Notes under the pieces: model-generated
Told to the model about the DNA's origin: nothing
Seen by the model: the letters and a program-made list of their open reading frames with translations, nothing else
Databases searched by the model: none
From: Thinopyrum elongatum
Lineage: Eukaryota > Streptophyta > Magnoliopsida > Poales > Poaceae
Assembly: GCA_011799875.1 (NCBI GenBank)
Contig: CM022297.1
Coordinates: forward strand, 515,223,257 to 515,287,256
Length of the DNA: 64,000 nt
Direction: 5' to 3'
Shown: positions 42,286-56,208 of the stretch, in pieces
Numbering within the stretch: position 1 is the first letter of the stretch
Layout of the letters: each line of letters opens with the position of its first letter
Translations under genes and position numbers: made by a program

Positions 42286-43949
42286 TTCTCGAAAATTGTT
42301 TTTAGAAGAATATTCCGCGTAGATGACCCTGTCCTGTTGAACTGGAAGATGTGTCAACTAAGATCTTTAAAAAATGTGGTGATCTTCCACTAGCTATAAT
42401 TACATTTGCAAGTTTGCTTGCCAATAAGAGACATAAGAAGGATGAATGGGAGAGACTGTAAGATTCCATTGGTACTGGTCCTTTGCTGATAATGATGGGA
42501 ACTTAAAAGAGAAGAATGGATTGATTAAATTTTGATACTTGTGGATCTTCCACCATTTGAAACTTGTTGTTGTGTGTATATATCCAGAGGACTACAATAT
42601 GGAGTGTGGAAGAACTGAAATGGAAATGGATGGCCGAAGGATTCCTTGATAGACAATGGGGACGTTTGGATGAGGTAGCAAAGAGCTGTACCAATGAACT
42701 TGTTAATAGAAATATGATCCAGCCAACTGATTTGATGTGATGGTACTGTGAAATATTGTCGAGTCCATGATATGGTGTTGACCTTATCAATCTTTATCAG
42801 ATGAAGAGAATTTTGCCACTGTTTTGAATGGACGTGTATGCAATTCTTTTCCAAGCAAGATTGGACGCCTGTCCATGCAATTTAGTGGCAAAGAGCATAA
42901 TGGCGCAGTTCGTGCAATTACAGAAATCAAGATACATGTTCGCTCATGACTGTGTTTTGGCAAGTTGAGCAGATACCCCATCTTGTGGACTTCCATGCTT
43001 TGCTGGTGTTGGATCTTAAAGGAGTTTGTGGTTGGAAAACAAGCATGTAAAACACATTGGAAGTTCACGGCAGTTGAGGTATTTGCGAATTAACAGTTTT
43101 GAAATGACGGAGCTTCCTGGTGAAATTGAAAGCTGCAGCACTTAGAGACTCTGGATTTGAGAGGCTGTTATCTACTTCCAAAACTGCCATCAACTGTGGC
43201 GCAGTTGCAGAATCATGAAAACTGACGACCCAGTGGATTTGCGGAGGAAGTAAATGAGTGGGCAAATGCAACCTTCGTTGTCTTCATATTGTAGGATATA
43301 GCCGAGCGTCTGTTCTGTAACCCATGCTGCACATACACGTGCCTCCAAGTTCTTGAAATTCAGTCAGCTTTTGGAATGGTTCCCAGGGAATGGCCTCCCT
43401 CCAGAATCTCGTGAAACTCTGCATAATAGTCGGAATTTGATAAGGAGAGTCTCCAAGTCCTCATGGGCATGCCTTATCTGGCCCATCTCAGCTAGAGATA
43501 AAATATGCGATCAAAGAAAAGCTGACCGTGGGTAGTAATGGATTCAAACCCCTAAAGGTGTTCCACTTCAAATATAAGTCCCCTTTCCTGCTACTGGTGG
43601 AGTGCGCATCTTAGAGATAAAATCATTTGGACAGCGGCTAACATTGCACCAGGTGCTGTGCCAGCACTCCGATGTCTCCATCTTGAGTTGACCCCAATAT
43701 CGGTGGCGTCCGACTTTTTTGCAGACTTGGGGGTGGAGCATCTTTCAGGCCTTGCACCACCTTGATATCAAAATCGATTGTTTCTGCACAGGTCCAAGCA
43801 GGGTGGGCTCTGGAGTCTGGAATCTTCCATTAAAAAGCAATCAAACTTGCACCCCGACCGTGAAATCCGTGTCCACAGAGTCCGTGAAGATTTCATGTTT
43901 AAGAAGGATGAAAAGGAGTGGGAAGAGACCCTCGCAGAAAAAAGAATAG

Positions 43950-44820
43950 TGGGAAGAAATGATGGAGGGGCGTTTTGTGTAATCTCAGGCAAAGAAAGGA
44001 GCGGGAAGAATGAGAGACCAGCAAGAACTAGCTGCCTTATCCTGGTAATTCAAATGATCGTGGTTAATTTACTCACTCCATAAGTAGCATTATCTAAACT
44101 CTGTTGTGCATTCTTCATTCTGAAACAATAAACCTGTTCTATACACGTTGTGCTGATTTTGTATTCATCTTGAACAGCAGTTCGTGGATCAAGTCAAGTG
44201 ATGCATCTGGAGAGCTTACGGGTGTCCAGTTCAATCCGCAATTTACTGCAAGCCTGCAACTCAAGTGGTCAACCACCATCATGCAACGCCTGTAACCAGA
44301 TTCTGTCTGTATTCGTTCCTAAATCTATTTGTCAAGCGAATTTGTCGGTAGATGATGTATTCTTTCCTAAATCTATTGCCAGCCTCTTGTTGGGTTGCTT
44401 GAGTAGAGCAAACATCAGTAGATGTGCTTTAATTCGCGCTAGGGGGTTGGGCTTTGTAACAACCCTGAATTTATTTTAAACTCTTATCGTAGCACAACTC
44501 TGTTATGTTTGTGTATGATTACGCAGACCGAACTGAGCTATGTATTATTTACAGAGGACGAACCAAGCTATGTATTACTCACATGCTGGTTGGGAGAATT
44601 CATATCGTAGCTGTTTGGTTTGGACGTGCAAGCATCTAGGCTATTGTTGTCTGCTTATTCAGTCAGAGTGACTTTGGCAAAAGTTGAGAGCTGTTGGTTT
44701 GGATGTCGCATGCATCTGGGCTATTGTCTTCTCTGTCAGCGTGGAGCTGTGTCACTTACTCACTTCTCACTTGACACGGACTTGGTTTTATCAGTTAGGG
44801 CAATCAATCATCCTACTGCT
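43950..44820 (+). other. 3' flank of the NLR fragment
   Basis: Non-coding. A possible 3' UTR intron ends TTGAACAG near 44180. The stretch up to gct at 44818-44820 is the sequence that would have been joined to LINE X before E inserted. Confidence 0.5.
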
Positions 44821-47800
44821 CACTACCGGAATAACCTTATGCCTACGGCCTTATCTATGCCGACGGCTGCCGTAGGCATAGATAGAGCTATGCCGACGGC
44901 CTTGGAATACCGTCGGCATAGAAAAGCCGTCGGCATAGCTCCATCTATGCCTACGGCAGCCGTAGGCATAATAAGGCCGTCGGCATATATCGATCTATGC
45001 CTACGGCGGCCGTAGGCATAGTTAGGCCGTCGGCATAGAGATGGCCCTGGTGGCCCGGGGACAGACGGCGGGCTGACACCGTCAAATCTATGCCGACGGC
45101 CCTGACGGTGGCCGTCGGCATAAATATCATCTGTTTTTTTTACTAGGAGCTGCCACGTCGCAGAGCTATGCCGACGGCAAAGCCGTAGGCATAGTTGGCC
45201 GTAGGCATAGCCCCGCCACGTGGCGCCTCCTGGTAGCCCCGAGAACTATGCCTACGGCATGGCCGTAGGCATAGATATCATCTGTTTTTTATTTTAAATT
45301 ATTTTTATTTTTTTCAAAGTTAAAATTTGAATGATTTAAATCTAACTTATCAAACTTAAACATACACAAAATATACATCGACTGGGGTAGAATTTTTCAT
45401 GGATTATGAATATCCAGTTTGTTTTGTTTTTTATTATGTTAGAAATGTGACCTCATTTACTTCTGCATATAGGTCTTTATACTTTGTTTAAAATCATAAG
45501 TAATTGATACTGGATCGATTTTGACAAATTTTATATGGTTTTTATCAGAATCTTGAAAGGATTCTGTTGCTATGCTATGTTTTCAAATTTGAACAAACTT
45601 AAATCATGTTTGCTTCAAATTACAGAAAACACCCTTTTGTTTTGAATTTTTTGTATATTTTTCATTCCTTGGCCAATCGAGACAAATTTTATCTACATCC
45701 ATCAGATTATTTCAAGGATTGTGGTGGTGGTAGGCGCAAACACCCGGCAACCGGCTCCGGAGTGTGACCCCTTCATGGACGATGATGCCGTCGGCACTTG
45801 AGGGGGAAAACGGCCACGTTGGGTCGACAGGAGGGAATCTTATGGTGGGTTGGCCCAAACCTTGTTCTCAAGTGTTCCTATGGGCTGACCTATCACAACC
45901 AGGTGAAAACGTCCATTGGTCAAATCCCGTAGCGAAAGTCAAAGGCGTAGATTCTGGGTCAACTGGTCCAGGGTAGGCCGGCCGGGGGTCGGGGGGTAGC
46001 AATGCCACCAGAGCATCGCGCTGGGTCCTCATACATGTCTAAGGTGTGGTGTCATGTCTGAAGAGGCAAAGCGTCTCGTTGAGCCCCCCCCCCTCACGGA
46101 CGACAATGAAATCGAAGTAATCCCTCTGCGGTTTTGGCGTTGCATGAATATTTCTGAACACTCGGAGCATGATCAATTCATGAAATTTTTACACAGTGCA
46201 GACACATGTGATATAATAGGCGTGGCAATTTCTTATATTTTTTAAAGAGCAGAGAGGTGAAAAAAATGCCCCACTACGGATTGTTCTTCGGTGTCTAGAG
46301 TGTGGCCAGGGGCCTTCGGGGGCTAGCTATGCACCAAATTTGCGCTGGGTCCTCTTACATATTGGAAAGTGTGGTGTCAGGTGCAAACACCCGTCATGCG
46401 GCTCCAGAGTGTGACCCCTTCACGGAAGGCTCTTCCGCGGCACTTGGAGGGGGGAAACGGCCGCGTCGGGTCGACACGAGGGGATCTGATGGTGGGTTGG
46501 GCCCAGACCTTGTTCTGAAATGTTCCTATGGGCTGGCCTATCACAACCAGGTGGAAAAGTCGTTGGTCAAAGGCCATCGCGTGAATGTCAAAGGCCTAGA
46601 TCTCCGGGTCAAGGGGCTACGGTTAGGTCGTCGGGGGCCTGGGTAGCAATGCCACCAAAACATGCATGTGGTCTTAATTTATGTATAAAGTGTGATAGGA
46701 GGGTTGAAATGCCAACGGAGCAACGCGGCAGCACAATCCTTCACAAAACCGACAGTTCTCTCTCGATAACCAGATACTCACTTAGAGATGGTGTAGGTTA
46801 CAAGCGGCCTCCGGTCAGGCTTCTCGCGAAACATGCTCAAACTTTTACCACACCCTACAAGGGCAAAAAGACTACACCATGCCAGGTCCGAGGATTTCCG
46901 CATAGTATGGTTTCACGTGGATTTTAACGGCTAGATCTGGCATGGCGCCGGGGACATTCGCCTCCCGGTGGTGGGCATGCCCCCCTTGGGTTGCACTAGG
47001 CCTACACATATGCAAAGACATCATATATGATATGAAAACCACTTCTGCAATCAGTTCAGGTGGCCGCCTTGCAGATCTGTAATTCCCGCATTTGACAAAC
47101 CACGGAGGTGAGTTTACAAGCGACCTCCGGTCAGGCTTGCGAAACGCACTAAAAACTTTCACCGCACCCTACAAGGGCCATATGACGACACTGTGCACAG
47201 GTCCCGAGGCAATACGCACGTCCGGAGTGTGGCCCCTCATGGAGGCGATGACATGAAGTAATGTTTGCAGTTTTGGTGTTGCATGAATATTCTTGAAACA
47301 TCAGAGCGTGCTCAATCAGTGTCATCCCGCCGCAGCTTCGGAGTGTGACCCCATCACGGATGGCACTGCCGCCAGCACTTGAGGGGGGAAACAACCACGT
47401 GGGTCGACACGGGAGGAATTTTGTGGTGGGTTGGGCCCGGACCTTGTTCGTAGAGTTCGGATGGGATGACCTATCACAACCAAAGGGAAAAGAACGTGGT
47501 TTAAAGTCCGTCCGGGCGAAAGTCAAAGGCCTAGATCTTCAGATAAGACAGGCCAGGGTTAGGGCGGTCGTGGGCCTGGGGGTGGTAGCAATGCACCAAG
47601 TGTGGTGGGATATTTAAATAGGCAATATGCAGCTCCGAAGTGTGTGGATCCTCTTACATGTCTGAATGTGTGGTGGCAGGTGTGACCACCTGGACGCAAC
47701 TCCGAAGTGTGACCCCTTCATGGACGACACTGTCGTCAGCACTTGCATGGGGGAAATTGCACGCGGGTCAGCCTGAAGGCAATTTGTGGGGGTTTGGGCT

Positions 47801-48986
47801 AATACCTTGGTCTGAATGTTCACATGGGCTGAGCTATCACAACATAGATTCCGAGCCGGAAGAGGCCCACAACATGCATATCTCGTGGAACATATGGACT
47901 CGCCGTGCATCACCCACCCATCGCGGGGAAGATCTATGATGTTGACCCTCACACGTGTTCATGTTCGGCCTCACAAACCCCCTCCGAGATGCATGTGTAG
48001 CAGTTGTGAGGACGACGATGATGAACGCGGTTCTCCTCGACCTCCACGACGCGAGCCGATAGTTAATTTGAGTTTCGGGTTTCGAAAGCCGAACGAAACG
48101 TGTGGGCTCTGCTCGACACCATGCCGTGTTCCAAAAGCCAGACGAAACATGCACACGATGCTTTCGAAAACAGCCCATCGGCCCGCAACCATATATATTC
48201 CTTTGTTTTCACCGGGAAAAAAACAGCCCGCGAATGAAATCAGAATAGAAAAAAAAAGAAAAAAATAGTCAAGAAGAGAGACCCACACACTCAATTTCAG
48301 TTCACATTATTTCATTGGTGGATCCATGTGTGCCACGGATCGATGACCGGCTCCACATCCTACCATCCATTGTGCCCAGGAATCCCACAATCCCACATCC
48401 ATCTCCATATCCGACCAACTGAACGCCACAAACACACACTCTCTCTCTGCCTCCAACCCAACCCAACCTCGTCGTCCCCTCGCTCTCTATTCCCCCCCCC
48501 TCGACAAGGGCTCTCTCACTCGTCCGCGCCGTCGCACCACACGCCGGTTCAGGGAGTCGGCACGCGCAGCACGCCGGCAGATCCCCTTGGTTCGCGTCTG
48601 CCTACCTCCGTGCAGTATCCGCGGCTCCCCACTGGTAGGGTTTGCATCCTTTTGTTCGCGGGATCCACCACGGTAGGCCACGGCGAGGGCCAAGGTGACC
48701 GGATCCAGCACTGGTAAGCCCCTCCCCTCCTTCTTCGCCCCACCATCTCTCCTCACCTACCTCACCTCATCTTCTCTTCCCTTGTGCAGATCGCCATGGG
48801 CGTCGGCGACGACGGCAGGAGGGGGCACCTCCGTGGGGCGGGACGCCGCCATGCAGATGGATTCCTTGTCCCCCACGCGCAGCGGCCTCATGGAGCCTCC
48901 AAGCGCCCCAAACCCTAGCGGAGAGAGAGGAGCTGCTTCTAGTACAGACGCCCATGGAAGTTTTTTTTTTTGGGTTTTTTTTTTTG
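44821..48986 (-). mobile_element. CACTA element E, inverted copy 3 (cut by gap)
   Basis: Starts exactly with CACTACCGGAATAACCTTAT, the right end of E read inverted, preceded by gct. It runs through the right subterminal array (44821-45275), AT-rich region, tandem blocks (about 45720-47960), leader and first exon. It stops at the N gap in the intron T-tract (48986). Its variant at 47120 is of the copy 1 class. Confidence 0.85.
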
Positions 48987-49111
48987 NNNNNNNNNNNNNN
49001 NNNNNNNNNNNNNNNNNNNNNNNNNNNNNNNNNNNNNNNNNNNNNNNNNNNNNNNNNNNNNNNNNNNNNNNNNNNNNNNNNNNNNNNNNNNNNNNNNNNN
49101 NNNNNNNNNNN
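48987..49111. other. assembly gap (125 N) joining opposite orientations
   Basis: To the left is E(-) in mid-element. To the right is LINE X(+) just before the left end of E(+). The missing sequence must include at least the rest of an E copy or a strand switch, so 125 N cannot be the true distance. Confidence 0.95.
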
Positions 49112-49222
49112 TGAGGATTGAGTCGGCCACGTCCCCTTCTATTATCGTCGAGCGACGAGCGGCCGCACCCCCGCCTTGATTCAGGTTCGAGTTTACAAAG
49201 GGAGTACATAGCAGGGGACAGC
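49112..49222 (+). pseudogene. LINE X ORF2 end fragment
   Basis: Matches about 25930-26044 (MRIES, then the SDH region with one base lost, then the agc flank). Only the last part of the endonuclease fragment lies outside the gap. Confidence 0.8.
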
Positions 49223-52200
49223 CACTACCAGAAGACCTACTATGCCGACGGGCCAGGCCGTCGGCATAGGCCAGTTTCCCGTCGGGATAGGCCTATGCCG
49301 ACGGCCACCGTCGGCATAGGGCCGTCGGCAACATATGCGTCGGCGTACCCCGGGATGCCGTCGGCATAGAAAAGCCGTCGGCATAGACGTCTATGCCGAC
49401 GGCTTCCGTCGGCCGTCGGCATAGAATTCACCGTCGGCAAAAAAAGGACGAGACGGCAGCTGACGGCGCCGTTGCGAAGTCCGACCAACCATGAGCTGCC
49501 ACGTGGCATGCTAGCCTACGGCTTTGCCGTCGGCATATATGCAAATCTATGCCTACGACTTTGCCGTCGACATAGAATGCCATGTGGCAGCTCATGGTTG
49601 CTCGTGGTCATGGACTATGCCTACGGCATTGCCGTAGGCATAGATGCAAAACTATGCCGACGGCTTTGCCGTAGGCATAGTCCTCGACCAGGAGCTATCA
49701 AGAGCTGCCACGTGGCATGTATGAGCTAGTAGCCCATCTATGCCGACGGCAAAGCCGTCGACATAGCTCGAAGCTATATTCATGAATAAATAATACAAAG
49801 TGATATTGCAAAAATTGAATAAAAGAAATTACATTCATAATAAATGAAACATTAAAATTATTTGGTCTGAATAAGAAACAATGACTTTTATTATTTAAAT
49901 GTCAATTACAAGCATTCAGGAATTACAATTGAGGAAAAAGAAATAAAAAGAAGGAAAAGTCCTAAACTAAACCTACACTAAACTATCTAGTTCTTCATCT
50001 TCTGCTTCTTTCTTCCAGTTCAAAACCTGCAAAACAAGAAACCACAAACAGGAAAAACTTGATTAAGGTTAAAATGTGCATTCCCTAAGGGAATGCTTCG
50101 CTGTAGGAGCTAGCACTTAGGAGTTTGGAAACATTAGTCAAACCCCAATCAGGTTAAGTTGATCAAAGAAAATAGTAGAAGAGAGCCAACACTATGTAAA
50201 TGGGGCCAATGGCACAGTAACCAGCAAGGCCAAAAGGAACAGGTTCAATTGGCAGCAAGGAATACCCCAGACAGAAGTAGAGCCAGCAAAGTATGATCAA
50301 AGCCAAACCTAAAATCAACTCAATTAGCACTAACTCCATGATTAGGGGATCCCAATTAAGCTTGGGTTATCACTACATGCAACCATCAGGACTAACCATA
50401 TAACTAAACCACCAGTAGATGATGTACTAAACCATACAAGAAATACCAATACATGGTATTAGATAAAGACTAGTATATATCAAACACAGATACCAGCTTG
50501 AAAGAGAAACTATAATTTTATACCACTACAGGGCAAATCATGAACTACAGAGTAATTGCGTAAGAGATGAACAGTATATGTTGATCAATAAGAGAGTTAC
50601 AGCTATATACAAATGAAGGACTATATCCTTTATAAGATGACAAAGAAACACGTAGCACTTATGCATATGAACAAACAGAACCAGCAGCCAGCCAATTAAA
50701 GAAACTAGCATGTGCTATATGACAGGAACAATAACATCTATAAGAACAAGATAATTGCAAGATAGACCAACAGTAGGGTCATGCCATCATTCGATCCCAT
50801 CATTGCAGCACTAGTTAAGCGACAAATCAAAATAAACAGTAGTTCCATTGGTTCAACCAAAAGTTAACAAAAGTTTTATCCCACTACTAATTTTGCAACT
50901 CGTGATAATAAAGAAAGAGCACAAATAAATAGGAATGATCTTTTCATGACACAAGCCGGCAAGCACAAACAAAATCACCCATGCGATGAAACAGAGCAAG
51001 GTACTAATATAGCAGCACAAGAGAGGGGAGCTAGAGGTAGGAGACGGATTCACAGGAGAGGAGGTTGTAGTGAGCCGCACACGACCACGTCGCCGTCACA
51101 CGGTGGAGGATGTTGTAGTCGAGTTGGACCATGTGCGGGGCGTCGTCGTGGATTCGTGGCGGTGGATGACCTGGTTGTCGTCATCGTCCACGGAGGATGC
51201 CTGCTGCTCCGAATATAACAAACAAGTGTGTGCTAGGTCGTTGATCTAGTACAGAAAATTAAGCAAGCTAGTATAGGAGACACGCGTGCTGCTGCTAGTA
51301 TTACAGAAATAAATCAAGCTGCCTGTGTGTGTGTGAGCTAGCTTAGTACGTACAGTCCAGGTGGGCTCCAAAACTAACAGAGCATGCTAGCGTCAACAGA
51401 ATCAATCACAAGGTTTTTTTTGTTGTTGTTGCTAGCACTGCTAGTTGTATGTGTTGATCCATCTATCCATGGACCTAACTAATGTTGTTGTATCTTAGAC
51501 TAAGTGCAGCAACCCAAGAAGAACTAAAACTGCAGAACACATGTGTAGTAACTACGTATACTCATCCATGGCAAACTGTACAAACCATCATACATAGCCA
51601 GATTGCAATGGAGCGGATTTAACACAAGACATGAAAAATTGATGAGCCAAATGATTTTTAGTATTACTAACTTGAAAGGAAGCCACTGTTCCACTCTTCT
51701 ATCTATCCCTGATTTTATCTTTCTGAAGCAAGCATCAAAAAGCACAATGACAATCGAATTTCACACAAAAACTGAACCAATACTTGCTGTTATGTAGTGT
51801 CCATGACAATTGCTATGTCATTCAGATCAGATTTGCAAGGGCTAGAAAGAGAGGTTGTAGCTCACCATGTATGGGGGTAGGAGGTGGATGCAGGAGGGGT
51901 GGAGGCGTCCTGCAGCAGAAGCTTCGCCATTAGAGCAACCTGCACAAAACAGAGGAAGGGGAGATGAATAAATCATGGTGAGGAAAAGGGCCTTCCACAT
52001 GTTTAGATCGGGAAGAGAAACAGCAAAAAAAAAGACCCAAAAAAAAAAACCTTCCATGGCGTGCTGTACTAGGAGCAGCTCCTCTCTCCCGCTAGGGTTT
52101 GGGGCGCTTGGAGGCTCCATGAGGCCGCTGCGCGGTGGGGGACAAGGAATCCATCTGCATGGCGGCGTCCCGCCCCACGGAGGTGGCCCCCTCCTGCCGT

Positions 52201-55200
52201 CGTCGCCGGACGCCATGGCGATCTGCACAGAAGGAAGAGAAGATGAGGTGAGGTGAGGTGAGGAGGAGATGGTGGGCGAAGAAGGAGGGGAGGGGCTTAC
52301 CAGTGCTGGATCCGGTCACCTCTGGCCTCGCCGTGGCCTACCGTGGTGGTCCCGGCGAACAAAAGGGGATGCAAAACCTAGCCAGTGGGGGAGCCGCGGA
52401 TTGCACGGAGGTAAGGCAGACGCGAACCAAGGGGATCTCGCCGGCGTTCTGCGCGCGGCCGGAGCTCGCCTGAACGGGCGTGTGGGTGGCGCGGCGGCGG
52501 CGAGGGAGAGAGGGGTTCGGGGGGGAGAGAGAGGAGGCGAAGAGGGTTTGGTGGGGTGGAGCGAGAGAGAGTGTGTGTGGTGGTGGTTCAGTGGTCGGAT
52601 GGATGGATGGATGTGGGATTGTGGGATTCTGGGCACATGGATGGTAGGATGTGAGCCAGGTCATCGATCCGTGGCACACATGGATCCACCAATGAGAATA
52701 AGTGAAACTGAAATTGAGTGTGTGGGTCTCTCTCTTGACTATTTTTTCTTTTTTTTTTCTAATTCTGATTTCATTCGCGGGCTGTTTTTTTCCGGTGAAA
52801 CAAAAGGAAATAATATATGGTTGGCGGGCCGATGGGCGGGTTTCGAAAGCATCGTGTGCATGTTTCGTCTGGCTTTTGGAACACGGCATGGTGTCGAGCA
52901 GAGCCCACACGTTTCGGTTCGGCTTTCGAAACACGAAAATCAAATTAACTATCGGCTCGCGTCGTGGAGGTCGAGGAAGAACCGGCGTTCATCATCGTCG
53001 TCCTCACAACTGCTACACATGCATCTCGGAGGGGGTTGTGAGGCGAACATGAACACGTGTGATGGTCAACATCATAGATCTTCCTCCGCGATGGGTGGGT
53101 GATGCACGGCGAGTACAATGTTCCACGAGATATGCATGTTGTGGGCCTCTTCCGGCTCGGAATCTATGTTGTGATAGCTCAGCCCATGTGAACATGTCGA
53201 CCAAGGTATTAGCCAAACCACCACAAGATTGCCTTCAGGCTGACCCGAGTGGCAATTTCCCCCATGCAGTGCTGACGACAGTGTCGTCCATGAAAGGGTC
53301 ACATTCGGAGTTGCGTGCCAGGTGGTCACACCTGCCACCACACATTCAGACATGTAAGAGGATCCACACACTTCGGAGCGCATATTGCCTATTAAATATC
53401 CCACCACACTTGGTGGCATTGCTACCCCCCAAGGCCCACGACCGCCCTAACCCTGGCCTCGTTTTATCTGAAGATCTAGGCCTTTGACTTTCGCCCGACG
53501 GACTTTAACCAACGTTCTTTTCCATTTGGTTGTGATAGGTCATCCCATACGAACTCTACAGAACAAGGTCCGGGCCCAACCCACCACAAAATTCCCTCCC
53601 GTGTCGACCCGACGTGGTGTTTCCCCCCTCCAAGTGCTGGCGGCAGTGCCATCCGTGATGGGGGTCACACTCCGAAGCTGCGTGCGGGATGACACTGAAT
53701 TGAGCACGCTCTGAGTGTTCAAGAATATTCATGCAACACCAAAACTGCAAAACATTACTTCAGTGTCATCGCCGTCCATGAGGGGGGCCACACTCGGAGC
53801 TGCGTATTGCTCGGGACCTTGCACAGTGTCGTCATATGGCCCTTGTAGGGTGCGGTGAAAGTTTTAGTGCGTTTCGCAGAAAGCCTGACCGGAGGTCGCT
53901 TGTAAACTGCACCTCCGTGGTTTGTCAAATGCGGGAAATTACAGATCTGCAAGGCGGCCACCTGAACTGATGTGCAGAAGTGGTTGTCATATCATATATG
54001 ATGTCTTGCAGTATGTGTAGGCCTAGTGCAACCCAAGGAGGGCATGCCCACCACCGGGAGGCGAATGTACCTCGGCGCCATGCCAGATCTAGCCGTTAAA
54101 ATCCACGTGAAACCATACTATGCGGAAATCCTGGGACCGGCATGGTGTAGTCATTTGCCCTTGTAGGGTGTGGTAAAAGTTTGAGCATGTTTCGCAGAAG
54201 CCTGACCGGAGGCCGCTTGTAAACTACACCATCTCTAAGGTAGTATTGGTTATCGAGAGAGAAAGTGTCCGGTTTTGTGAAGGAATGTGCTGCCGTTGCT
54301 CCGTTGGCTATTTCCAACCCTCCATCACACTGTATACATAAATTAAGACACAAATGCATGTTTTGGTGGCATTGCTACCCAGGCCCCCGACCGACCTAAC
54401 CGTAGCCCCGTTGACCCGGAGATCTAGGCCTTTGACATTCACCGGATGGCCTTTGACCAACGGACTTTTCCACCTGGTTGTGATAGGCCAGCCCATAGGA
54501 ACATTTCAGAACAAGGTCTGGGCCCAACCCCCATCAGTCCCCTCGTGTCGACCCGACGCGGCCGTTTCCCCCCTCCAAGTGCGCGGAAGAGCCTTCGTGA
54601 AGGGGGTCACACTCTGGAGCCGCATGACGGGTGTTTGCACCTGACACCACACTTTCCAATATGTAAGAGGACCCAGCGCAAGATTGGTGGCATAGCTAGC
54701 CCCCGAAGGCCCCTGGCCACACTCGTAGACACGCGAAGAACAATCGTAGTGGGGCATTTTTTCACATACTCTTGCATCTTTAAAAATATAAGAAATTGCC
54801 ACGCCTATTATATCACATGTGTCTGCACTGTGTAAAAATTTCATGAATGATCATGCTCCGAGTGTTCAGAAATATTCATGCAACGCCAAAACCGCAGAGG
54901 GATTACTTCGATTTCATTGTCGTCCGTGAGGGGGGGGGGGCTCACACGAGACGCGTATTGCCTCTTCAGACATGACACCACACCTTAAGACATGTATGAG
55001 GACCCAGCGCGATGCTCTGGTGGCATTGCTACCCCCCGAAGGCCCCGGCCGGCCTAACCCGGACCAGTTGACCCAGAGATTACGCCTTTGACTTTCGCTG
55101 GACGGGATTTGACCAATGGACGTTTTCACTGGTTGTGATAGGTCAGCCCATAGGAACACTTGAGAACAAGGTTTGGGCCAAACCCACCATAAGATTCCCT

Positions 55201-56205
55201 CGTGTCGACCCAACGTGGCCGTTTTCCCCCTTCAAGTGCCGACGGCATCATCGTCCATGAAGGGGTCACACTCCGGAGCCGGTTGCCGGGGTGTTTGCGC
55301 CTACCACCACAATCCTTGAAATAATCTGATGGATGTAGATTAAAATTTGTCTCGATTGGCCAAGGAATGAAAAATATACAAAAAATTCAAAACAAAAGGG
55401 TGTTTTCTGTAATTTGAAGCAAACATGATTTAAGTTTGTTCAAATTTGAAAACATAGCATAGCAACAGAATCCTTTCAAGATTCTGATAAAAAACCATAT
55501 AAAATTTGTCAAATCGATCCAAGTATCAATTACTTATGATTTTAACAAAGTATAAAGACCTTATGCAGAAGTAAATGAGGTCACATTTCTAACATAATAA
55601 AAAACAAAAACAAACTGGATATTCATAATCCATGAAAAATTCTACCCAAGTCGATGTATAATTTGTGTATGTTTAAGTTTAGATAAGTTAGATTTAAATC
55701 ATTCAAATTTTAACTTTGAAAAAAATAAAAATAATTTAAAATAAAAAACAGATGATATCTATGCCTACGGCCATGCGTAGGCATAGTTCTCGGGGCTACC
55801 AGGAGGCGCCACGTGGCGGGGTATGCCTACGGCCAACTATGCCTACGGCTTTGCCGTCGGCATAGCTCTGCGACGTGGCAGTCTAGTAAAAAAACAGATG
55901 ATATTTATGCCGACGGCCACTCAGGGCCGTCGGCATAGATTTGACGGTGTCAGCCCGCGTCTGTCCCCGGGCACCAGGGCCACTCTATGCAGACGGCCTA
56001 ACTATGCCTACGGCCGCCGTAGGCATAGATCGATATATGCCGACGGCCTTATTATGCCTACGGCTGCCGTAGGCATAGATGGAGCTATGCCGACGGCTTT
56101 TCTATGCCGACGGTATTCCCAAGGCCGTCGGCATAGCTCTATCTATGCCTACGGCAGCCGTCGGCATAGATAAGGCCGTAGGCATATAAGGTTATTCCGG
56201 TAGTG
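49223..56205 (+). mobile_element. CACTA element E, complete copy (6983 bp)
   Basis: Left end CACTACCAGAAGACCTAC, right end TTATTCCGGTAGTG, target duplication agc at 49220-49222 and 56206-56208. Internal order: left subterminal array (to about 49770), AT-rich cargo with possible exons on the minus strand (49780-52230), pyrimidine-rich leader (52230-52740), tandem blocks (about 53040-55320), AT-rich region (55320-55745) and right subterminal array (55745-56205). I find no transposase in any frame. Mobilisation would need an autonomous relative. Single-base indels relative to copy 1 occur throughout. Confidence 0.9.
55745..56205. repeat. right subterminal array of E
   Basis: About fifteen copies of TATGCCGACGGC or TATGCCTACGGC in both orientations, with GCCACGTGGC near 55808. 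It is the only plus-strand right end in the window. The same array is inverted at 44821-45275. Confidence 0.88.
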
Positions 56206-56208
56206 AGC

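Larger units (their letters stand above)
41486..43949 (+). pseudogene. CC-NBS-LRR-type (NLR) resistance gene fragment
   Basis: Reading across frames gives an NLR starting inside the linker before NB-ARC: LQEEVKGLVAMDGRVKQVT, a P-loop VPIVGS.GGLG.TTLAM (about 41597-41640), SVSRTLDLQKLLK (about 41680-41730) and IDRLIRKIAQIL (about 41780-41815). Two MITE-like insertions follow, then CGDLPLAIITFASLLANK (about 42372, GLPLA-type), CIYPEDYNM (about 42575) and VHDMV (about 42763, MHD-type). LRR segments come next, such as ELPGEI and LETLDLRG (about 43110-43170). NLR proteins sense pathogens in the cytosol. The coiled-coil start is absent because LINE sequence joins at 41486. Many frameshifts are present, and some are absent from the copy at 57088-59570. 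Confidence 0.85.
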
